A stretch of 21,051 bases of DNA from positions 1 through 21,051 of the forward strand of contig JBFGNS010000077.1 in assembly GCA_041574955.1 (NCBI GenBank). Reading direction: 5' to 3'. The stretch is from CALZJC01 sp041574955 (GTDB lineage: Bacteria; Acidobacteriota; Thermoanaerobaculia; Multivoradales; JAHEKO01). Of this stretch, positions 15,422 through 21,051 are shown piece after piece. Each line of letters starts with the position of its first letter. Within the stretch, counting starts at the first letter, position 1. Under the pieces are notes generated by a model that was not told where the DNA came from, searched no databases, and saw only the letters and a list, made by a program, of their open reading frames with translations. Position numbers and translations under genes: made by a program.

Positions 15422-15894
15422 GACGCTGGAGCGAGATCTGGCTGCTCGGTCTGCTGCTGGTGGCGCTCGCCGCCGGTCCGCCGACGCTGCCGCTGGCGGC
15501 GCAGGAGCCGCTGGCGGACGATCCCGACGAGCTGTCGGAGGCGGAGAGCCCGGCCGGCGGCTACCTCTACGATCCGGCCGGCCGCCGGGACCCGTTCAAG
15601 TCGCTGCTCGCCGCGCGCGAGCCGACCGAGCTGCGCGGCCCGCGGCCGGAGGGCATCCCGGGCCTGCTGATCGACGAGATCGACCTCACCGGCATCTTCG
15701 TCACCCCCGAGGGGCCCGTGGCGCAGGTGCTGTCGCCGGAGCAGGACAAGAGCTACCTGCTGCGCGAAGGCGATCAGCTGTACGACGGCGACGTGGTCCA
15801 GATCGACCGCGACCGAGTGCTGTTCAAGCAGATCCTCGACGACCCGACGGCTCTCAAGCCGTTCCGTGAGGTGGAGAAGAAGCTCAACCCGTGA
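15418..15894 (+). CDS. pilP: Type IV pilus assembly protein PilP
   Basis: PilP links the PilNO pair to the secretin PilQ in the periplasm. 158 residues from GTG 15418. A signal peptide covers roughly residues 1-28 (LLGLLLVALAAG, ending LPLAAQ); unlike many PilP proteins no lipobox cysteine is present. A short acidic disordered stretch leads to AGRRDPFKSLL (about 52-62), the RRDPF motif typical of PilP. The beta domain follows with GLLIDEIDLTGIFVTPEGPVAQVL and YLLREGDQLYDGDVVQI. It overlaps pilO by 4 bp and is followed by pilQ after 13 bp. Confidence 0.9.
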   Translation: MRRWSEIWLLGLLLVALAAGPPTLPLAAQEPLADDPDELSEAESPAGGYLYDPAGRRDPFKSLLAAREPTELRGPRPEGIPGLLIDEIDLTGIFVTPEGPVAQVLSPEQDKSYLLREGDQLYDGDVVQIDRDRVLFKQILDDPTALKPFREVEKKLNP

Positions 15895-15907
15895 GCCGGA
15901 GGCGAGC

Positions 15908-18703
15908 ATGCGTAAGGTCGTAACTGAGCACAGCAGGGCCGACAGGAGCTGGCGCCGGGCGCTCGCCGTGACGGCGGCGTTGCTGGTGGTCGCCGCCTGC
16001 AGCGGCGCTCCCCAGCCGCGCAGCGCGGCCGGCGGGCCGGCGGACGCCGAGCCGGCAGCCGCCAGCGCGTCGCTCGAGATCCAGTCGCTCGAGCTCGTCC
16101 CGGCCGCCACCGGCATGCGGATCGAGATGGCCACCAGCGGCCCCCTGGTCTGGACCACCTACCGCGACGGCGACGACAACCTGGTTGTGGAGCTGCCCAA
16201 CAGTCGGCCGGGCGGCACGGTGGCCGACCTCGAGCCGGCCGGCGGCCTGGTTTCGGCGGTGCGGGTAGAGCAGCAGGGCAACGGCATCCGGCCGCTGACC
16301 CGCGTGGTGGTGTCCACCCGCGCCGCCTCGGAGCACGAGGTGATGGCCGACGGTGCGCAGCTGAGAGTCGAGCTGATGCCGGTCGACCCGGAGTGGAGCG
16401 CGGGCGAGCAGGCGGTGGCCGTGGCGATGCCGGTTGCCGCCGAGCCGGCTGCCACGCCGGAGCCGTCCTACGAGACCGACACGTCGTACGAGGAGCCGGC
16501 CTACGAGCCGGCGGTCGAGGAGCAGGCCATCGAGCCGGCGGTCGAGGAGCAGGCCATCGCGCCGGCGGCGGCGAGCGTCGAGGAGGCGCCGCCGGGCGAG
16601 CCGCTGCCGCCCGCCAGCCAGGTGCTCACGGTCGAGGCCCACGACGGCGGCGACCGGTTGCTGATCGTCGGCGACGGCGAGTTCTACCACTCGAGCTTCA
16701 GCCTCGAAAACCCCGACCGCTTCGTGATCGACCTGGTGGGGGTGGTCAACGCGGCGCCGGTCGGCAGCGTGCCGGTCGGCGGCGAGCTGGTCGAGCGGGT
16801 GCGCGTGGCGCAGTTCAAGTCGGCGCCGCAGCTGGTGGCGCGAGTGGTGGTCGATCTGACCCGCCCGGCCACGCCGCAAGTGGTGAGCGGCGCCAGCGGG
16901 CTGATGCTGGCGTTCGCCGGCGCGGCGGCCACCACGCTGGCCGAGGACGTCGTCGCCGCCGCCCCTGCCGAGGCGCTGACCACCGGCTATCCCGAGCCGG
17001 CGAGCGAGGAGGAGGCCGGCGGCTATCCCGAGCTGGCGGCGGAGCCGGCGATGGGTGGCGACGAAGGGCTGGCCGCGAGCGACGAGCTCGAGGCGCCGGC
17101 CGACTACCCGGACAGCGCGCCCGGCTACGAGGCGCCCGGCTACGAGGCGGCCTACGAGGAGCCGGTCGAAGAGAAGCCGGCCGAAGAGGAGCCCGTCTAC
17201 GAGGAGGCGGCCTACGAGGAGCCGGCCTACGAGGAGCCCGCCTGGCAGGAGCCCGCGCAGGAAGAGGTCGCCGAGGCCCCGGCCTACGAGCCGTATCCCG
17301 AGCCGGCCACCGAGGAGGTGACCGCGCCGCCGGCGATGGCGGCCCCGGCCGCGCCGCCGGCAGCCCCCGGTCAGGGGTTCGAGATGTTCGAGGTGGGGTC
17401 GCGCTCGGCGGCCGCGCCGGCGCCGGCGGGCGCGCCGCTCGGCTTCGGCAGCCGCAGCCTCGATGCGACCACCGAGAAGGTCTATTACGGCGACCCGATG
17501 ACCATCACCCTGAAGGACGCGGACATCAAGGACGTGCTGCGCTCGTTCGCCCAGATCAGCGGCCTCAACGTGGTGGTCCAGCCGGGGGTGAGCGGCACCG
17601 TCACCGTCGAGCTGACCAACGTGCCGTGGGACCAGGCGCTCGAGCAGGTGCTCAAGATCAACAACCTCGGCTACCAGCTCGAGGGCAACATCATGCGCAT
17701 CGCGCCGATCGCCAAGCTGCGCGAGGAGGCCGAGGAGCAGCAGCGGCTGCTGCAGGCGCAGGCGCTGTCGATCCCGCTCTCCACCGTGATGAAGCGGGTC
17801 AGCTACGCCGAGGCGGGCCAGATCGCCGGCCTGCTGCGCTCGGGCGGCGGCGCCAGCCTGATGAGCCAGCGCGGCTCGGTGGTGGTCGACGCGCGCACCA
17901 ACACGCTGATCATCAAAGAGCTACCGAGCTTCATCGACAAGATCATCACCGTCATCGAGACCCTCGACACGCCGGAGCCGCAGGTGATGATCGAGGCGCG
18001 GATCATCGAGACCACCAAACGGTTCTCGAGCACGCTGGGAATCAGCTGGGGCTTCGACGGCATCGCCGACGCGGCGCACGGCAACACCACCGGGCTGGTG
18101 TTCCCCAACAACGTGGCGACCAGCGGCGGCGTCAACCTGGCCACCGGCGGCGCCAACGGCTTCCTCGACATCAGTCTCGGCAACGTGCTGAACACCTTCA
18201 CCCTCGACGCCGCGCTGCAGGCGGCGGAGTCCGACGGCCTGATCAACATCCTGTCGGCGCCGCGCATCACGACGCTCAACAACCAGCTGGCGTCGATCCA
18301 GAGCGGTTTGCAGATCCCGATCCAGACGGTCGCCAACAACACCGTCAGCGTGCAGTTCGTCAACGCCACGCTGCGGCTCGACGTCACCCCGCACGTCACT
18401 GCCGAGGGCACCGTGCTGATGGACATCAACATCCAGAAGCGCGAGCCGCAGCTCGCCTTCGCGGTGCAGGGCGCCAGCAACGCGCCGATCTCGACCAAGG
18501 ACGCGCGCACCCGGGTGATCGTGCGTGACGGCGGCACGACGGTGATCGGCGGCATCTACAAGGTGACCAGCGACCGCGGCGAGGACCGGGTGCCCGGCCT
18601 AGCCAACGTGCCGATCCTCAAGCACCTGTTCAAGAACAAGCGCCGCAGCGAAGAGAACGAAGAACTCCTGATCTTCATCACGCCGCGCGTGGTGAAGCTC
18701 TAG
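15908..18703 (+). CDS. pilQ: Type IV pilus secretin PilQ with two AMIN domains and acidic linkers
   Basis: Forms the outer-membrane pore for the pilus. 931 residues from ATG 15908 (GGAG ahead). LLVVAAC (25-31) is a good lipobox, so it may be a lipoprotein. Domains: AMIN 1 (about 55-155), a Glu/Pro/Ala linker (156-236), AMIN 2 (about 238-340), a long linker of YEEP and EPA units (341-510), STN (about 518-590: VYYGDPMTITLKDADIKDVLRSF), secretin N1-type domain (about 615-690) and the secretin barrel (690-931), with VMIEARIIE, ILSAPRI, GGTTVIGGI, and VPGLANVPILKHLFKNK. AMIN domains bind peptidoglycan or anchor the pore. The two linkers add about 250 residues, which makes it longer than most PilQ. 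The start at 15866 suggested by the open frame lies in pilP. Confidence 0.95.
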   Translation: MRKVVTEHSRADRSWRRALAVTAALLVVAACSGAPQPRSAAGGPADAEPAAASASLEIQSLELVPAATGMRIEMATSGPLVWTTYRDGDDNLVVELPNSRPGGTVADLEPAGGLVSAVRVEQQGNGIRPLTRVVVSTRAASEHEVMADGAQLRVELMPVDPEWSAGEQAVAVAMPVAAEPAATPEPSYETDTSYEEPAYEPAVEEQAIEPAVEEQAIAPAAASVEEAPPGEPLPPASQVLTVEAHDGGDRLLIVGDGEFYHSSFSLENPDRFVIDLVGVVNAAPVGSVPVGGELVERVRVAQFKSAPQLVARVVVDLTRPATPQVVSGASGLMLAFAGAAATTLAEDVVAAAPAEALTTGYPEPASEEEAGGYPELAAEPAMGGDEGLAASDELEAPADYPDSAPGYEAPGYEAAYEEPVEEKPAEEEPVYEEAAYEEPAYEEPAWQEPAQEEVAEAPAYEPYPEPATEEVTAPPAMAAPAAPPAAPGQGFEMFEVGSRSAAAPAPAGAPLGFGSRSLDATTEKVYYGDPMTITLKDADIKDVLRSFAQISGLNVVVQPGVSGTVTVELTNVPWDQALEQVLKINNLGYQLEGNIMRIAPIAKLREEAEEQQRLLQAQALSIPLSTVMKRVSYAEAGQIAGLLRSGGGASLMSQRGSVVVDARTNTLIIKELPSFIDKIITVIETLDTPEPQVMIEARIIETTKRFSSTLGISWGFDGIADAAHGNTTGLVFPNNVATSGGVNLATGGANGFLDISLGNVLNTFTLDAALQAAESDGLINILSAPRITTLNNQLASIQSGLQIPIQTVANNTVSVQFVNATLRLDVTPHVTAEGTVLMDINIQKREPQLAFAVQGASNAPISTKDARTRVIVRDGGTTVIGGIYKVTSDRGEDRVPGLANVPILKHLFKNKRRSEENEELLIFITPRVVKL
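16505..16558 (+). repeat. Exact tandem repeat, 2 x 27 bp, in pilQ linker 1
   Basis: Copies at 16505-16531 and 16532-16558 are identical in DNA and encode EPAVEEQAI twice, in frame. Identity at the DNA level implies a recent duplication, so copy number may vary between strains. Confidence 0.9.
17117..17260 (+). repeat. Short APGYE and YEEP repeats in pilQ linker 2
   Basis: A 15-bp unit encoding APGYE is exactly repeated (17117-17131 and 17132-17146). It runs into imperfect units of AYEEP, VEEKPAEEEP and AYEEPAWQEP to about 17260. All are in frame with pilQ. The region is acidic, rich in Tyr and Pro, and likely disordered. Confidence 0.75.
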
Positions 18704-18717
18704 GGGAGGTCCCGACC

Positions 18718-19272
18718 ATGCGCAACAGCCTCAAACTGCTCTTTCTGGCCTGCCTGGCGGTGGCGGTCGCCGCCTGCGACGCGCGGGTGGCGCGCTCCGA
18801 CGGCGGCGGCGTGCTGCTGACCTTCGGGGTCATCGACTGGCCGGCGTCCTACTCGACCTCGGCCGCCGTCGTCGCCGGCAGCGCCTCGATCGACACCGTC
18901 ACCCTGGTGTCGGTCGCCAAGGACCCCGACGGCGTGACCAGCAGCCTGATGGACGTGGAGCTGCAGTCGTTCGAGGTGACCTTCGGCCGCGCCGACCAGG
19001 GGACGCGGGTGCCGCCGACGCTGGTGCGGACCTTCCCCGGCGTCATCCCGGTCAACGGCTCGCTGACCATCTCCGGCCTGGTGTTCATGCTCGCCAACCA
19101 GCTCGAGAACCCGCCGCTCTCGGACCTGCTGGCGATCAACGGCGGCTTCGACAAGGAGACCGGCGGCGACACCGTCGTGCTCAACGTCAGCATCCGCTTC
19201 TTCGGCAAGACCCTGTCGGGCGACGAGGTCGAGAGCGCGCCGCTCAGAAAGACCGTCCAGTTCACGCGCTGA
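18718..19272 (+). CDS. Putative lipoprotein of unknown function
   Basis: I do not recognise this 184-residue protein. It has a clear lipoprotein signal: MRNSLKLLFLACLAVAVAAC with the cysteine at residue 20, followed by Asp at +2. The rest is rich in beta-type alternation (VLLTFGVIDWP, DVELQSFEVTFG, VVLNVSIRFFGKTL) and lacks membrane helices, so it is probably a small beta-sandwich. ATG 18718 has AGGGGAGGT eight to nine bases upstream. It follows pilQ by 14 bp and is likely in the same transcript, which suggests a role near the pilus secretin; this is guilt by association only. It is followed after 17 bp by a second lipoprotein gene. Confidence 0.8.
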   Translation: MRNSLKLLFLACLAVAVAACDARVARSDGGGVLLTFGVIDWPASYSTSAAVVAGSASIDTVTLVSVAKDPDGVTSSLMDVELQSFEVTFGRADQGTRVPPTLVRTFPGVIPVNGSLTISGLVFMLANQLENPPLSDLLAINGGFDKETGGDTVVLNVSIRFFGKTLSGDEVESAPLRKTVQFTR

Positions 19273-19289
19273 CGGGCAGGAGTGAAGCC

Positions 19290-20342
19290 ATGAGAAACCG
19301 CAACTTCCTGACCATCGCCGCGCTGCTGGCCGTAGGCCTGCTGGCGGCCTGCTCGACCGAGTCGCCCACCGCGCCGCAGCAGACGCCGCTGCCGCGGCCG
19401 GGCAGCACCGGCCCGAGCGCGGCGTGGAACATCACCGTCACCGCCAGCCCCCGAGAGCTGCCGCGCAACGGCGGCGACCCGGCGACCATCACCATACGGG
19501 TGCAGCGCGCCTCCGACGGGGCGGTACCCCCGAACGGCACCACCATCGTGGTCGGCACCAGCCTGGGAGCGCTCGGCAGCGCCAGCGGCGAGAGCTCGGC
19601 GGTCGCCAGCCTGATCAACGGCCTGGCCTCGCTGCTGCTGTTCGCCGGCGACCTGACCGGCCAGGCGGTGGTCTCGGCCCAGCTCGAGGCGAGCGTCGGC
19701 CAGACCACGGTGACCATCAAGGACCCGGAGATTCTGTTCATCAGCAACATCGTGCCGACCAGCGGCAGCTCGAGCGGCGGCACCGTGGTTGTTATCAAGG
19801 GCACCGGCTTCAGCGCCCCGCTGAAGGTCGACTTCGGCGGCATCCTGGCGTCGAACCTCAAGGTGTCGGCCGACGGCAAGGAGGTCACCGCGACCACGCG
19901 GCCGGTGCCGATCCCCGAGGAGTTCTTCGGCACCGAGGGCTGCGACAGCGACGGCGACGGCACACTGGACGGCCGCCGCTTCGTCGCCGAGAGGGTCACC
20001 GTGAGGGTCGAGCTCCAGAGCGGCGGCTCGGCGGGCACCGTGACCCTGCCCGAGGGCTTCACCTACGTGCCGGCCGACCGCAGCTGCAAGCCGACCACGC
20101 CGCGGCCAAACTTCCCCAGCGCCAACTTCACCTTCACCACCAACGGCCTGACGGTGCTGTTCCAGAACCAGTCTTCGCCCGCCGGCGTGACCTTCACCTG
20201 GATCTTCGGCGACGGCTCGGCGGAGAGCACCGAGAAGGACCCGGTGCACACCTACGCCGTGGCCGGCAGCTACGACGTCACGCTGCGGGCGGTGAACAGC
20301 GCCGGCTCGTCGACGGTCACCAAGACGGTCACGGTGCCGTAG
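19290..20342 (+). CDS. Lipoprotein with Ig-like, IPT/TIG and PKD modules
   Basis: A 350-residue lipoprotein (GLLAAC, Cys 21, Ser at +2). After a Pro/Ser/Thr-rich spacer (22-44) comes a Big-type Ig-like module (about 45-145: WNITVTASPRELPRNGGDPATITIRV), then an IPT/TIG module (about 149-262: ISNIVPTSGSSSGGTVVVIKGTGF, ending LPEGFTYV). Inside TIG lies DSDGDGTLDG (219-228), a calcium-loop sequence, flanked by Cys 218 and Cys 266 that could form a disulfide. A PKD module ends the protein (about 277-350: FTWIFGDGS and HTYAVAGSYDVTLRAVN). Such modules act in adhesion or as spacers on the surface. GCAGGAG precedes ATG 19290. It is third-party to pilQ only by position; its exact role is unknown. Confidence 0.88.
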   Translation: MRNRNFLTIAALLAVGLLAACSTESPTAPQQTPLPRPGSTGPSAAWNITVTASPRELPRNGGDPATITIRVQRASDGAVPPNGTTIVVGTSLGALGSASGESSAVASLINGLASLLLFAGDLTGQAVVSAQLEASVGQTTVTIKDPEILFISNIVPTSGSSSGGTVVVIKGTGFSAPLKVDFGGILASNLKVSADGKEVTATTRPVPIPEEFFGTEGCDSDGDGTLDGRRFVAERVTVRVELQSGGSAGTVTLPEGFTYVPADRSCKPTTPRPNFPSANFTFTTNGLTVLFQNQSSPAGVTFTWIFGDGSAESTEKDPVHTYAVAGSYDVTLRAVNSAGSSTVTKTVTVP

Positions 20343-20393
20343 GGGCGGCGCGGGGCGCGGGCCGACAGCGGCCACCACGCGGGGCGATCGTGC

Positions 20394-20423
20394 TAGACGC
20401 GCGGTTGCCCCGCTTCGTATACT
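20394..20423 (+). promoter_or_regulatory. Possible promoter of the last lipoprotein gene
   Basis: TAGACG (20394-20399), 18 bp, TATACT (20418-20423). The -10 is good, the -35 matches four of six bases. Transcription would begin near 20430, about 5 nt before ATG 20435, so the mRNA would be almost leaderless; no Shine-Dalgarno is seen. The 92-bp gap 20343-20434 holds nothing else I can support. Confidence 0.38.
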
Positions 20424-20434
20424 GATCCGGTTCG

Positions 20435-21051
20435 ATGCTGCGCTCACGCCTCCTCCTGCTCGCCGGTCTCGCCATCACCGCGGCCCTCGCCTGCGACCGG
20501 GTGACGCCGGTGGCGCCGGCCGGCTCGACCATCACGCTGAGCATCAATCCGACCCGCATCAGCGCGCGCGGCGAGATCGCCAAGGTCACCGCCATCGTGC
20601 GCAAGGAGGACGGCACGCGGGTCAATCCGGGCACCCAGGTCAACTTCTCGACCACCCTCGGCCAGCTCGAGCCGACCGTCGCCACCACCGACGAGGCCGG
20701 GGTGGCGCTGGCCACGCTGACCGGCGACGGCCGCATCGGCATAGCCACCGTCACCGCCACCACCGGCGCCGCCGCGGCGGTGACAATGGATGTGCAGATC
20801 GGCTCGGCGGCCTCCTCGATCACCCTGAATGCGACCCCCACCGACGTCGCCAAGAGCCCGCCGCCCGAGGGCGAGGTGATCCGGCTGGTGGCGCTGGTGC
20901 GCGACGACACCGGCGCGCCGCTGCCCGACGTGACGGTCAACTTCGAGGCCGACATCGGCACCCTCGGCAAGCTGGTCGACATCACCGACGCCAACGGCCA
21001 GGCACGCGACGAGCTGACCGTCAACCGCAACAACATCTCGGTGCTGCTCGA
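20435..21051 (+). CDS. Lipoprotein with tandem Big_1/invasin-like Ig modules; runs off the right edge
   Basis: I translated 205 codons from ATG 20435; the gene is open at base 21051. The signal peptide MLRSRLLLLAGLAITAALAC ends in a lipobox Cys (20) with Asp at +2. Two Ig-like modules of the Big_1 (intimin/invasin) type follow: about 31-118 (TITLSINPTRISARGEIAKVT, VNFSTTLGQLEP, ATTDEAGVALATLTGDG) and about 125-205 (SITLNATPTDVAKSPP, VRDDTGAPLPDVTVNFEAD, DITDANGQARDELTVN). The pattern of a new strand start, VxF-x-T/A-D/T-x-G, then TDxxGxA is the family's hallmark, and more copies are likely beyond the edge. Such proteins extend from the cell surface as adhesin stalks. No start codon with a Shine-Dalgarno is available, matching the short-leader promoter. 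Confidence 0.83.
   Translation, partial: MLRSRLLLLAGLAITAALACDRVTPVAPAGSTITLSINPTRISARGEIAKVTAIVRKEDGTRVNPGTQVNFSTTLGQLEPTVATTDEAGVALATLTGDGRIGIATVTATTGAAAAVTMDVQIGSAASSITLNATPTDVAKSPPPEGEVIRLVALVRDDTGAPLPDVTVNFEADIGTLGKLVDITDANGQARDELTVNRNNISVLL

Overview
This is a very GC-rich (roughly 70% by eye), gene-dense bacterial chromosome window with no tRNA, rRNA, CRISPR array, insertion sequence or phage gene that I can see. The organism is a diderm: the window encodes a LolA-type lipoprotein carrier, a type IV pilus secretin with its alignment proteins, and several lipoproteins. The gene mix (clade II nitrous oxide reductase, FYDLN-acid protein, pilMNOPQ followed by Ig-like lipoproteins, very high GC) would suit an Acidobacteriota or Myxococcota/Desulfobacterota-like lineage. 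That placement is inference; no marker here settles it.

Layout. (1) 1-834, minus: the N-terminal 278 codons of a clade II nosZ run off the left edge. (2) 1096-1548, plus: a small SRPBCC protein, ending 3 bp from a convergent gene. (3) 4919-1552, minus: a co-directional block of FYDLN-acid protein, folK, a dicarboxylate/amino-acid:cation symporter and a SAMHD1/COG1078-like HD phosphohydrolase. folK has no usable start codon unless it overlaps the acidic tail of the FYDLN gene by 113 bp in another frame. (4) 5108-10233, plus: lolA-tgt-yajC-secD-secF, tightly packed with 1-4 bp overlaps, opposite a divergent promoter pair. secF carries an extra periplasmic segment of about 80 residues. (5) 10338-12554, plus: a bifunctional Rel (p)ppGpp synthetase/hydrolase with its own likely promoter and leader hairpin, convergent with rpmB (L28, minus). 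(6) 13155-18703, plus: pilM-N-O-P-Q, the type IV pilus alignment complex and secretin, behind a good TTGACA promoter. (7) 18718-21051, plus: three lipoprotein genes in a row (an unrecognised beta-rich one, one with Ig-like/TIG/PKD modules, and one with tandem Big_1-like modules cut by the right edge).

How it fits together. Blocks 4, 6 and 7 mostly concern moving proteins across and assembling them in the envelope: SecDF/YajC for Sec export, LolA for lipoprotein traffic, PilMNOPQ for pilus assembly, and lipoproteins that may decorate or stabilise the pilus machine. The most interesting candidates for something undescribed are the Ig-like lipoprotein cassette placed directly behind pilQ, the two-AMIN lipobox-bearing PilQ with long acidic YEEP/EPA linkers, the SecF insertion, and the FYDLN/folK overlap.
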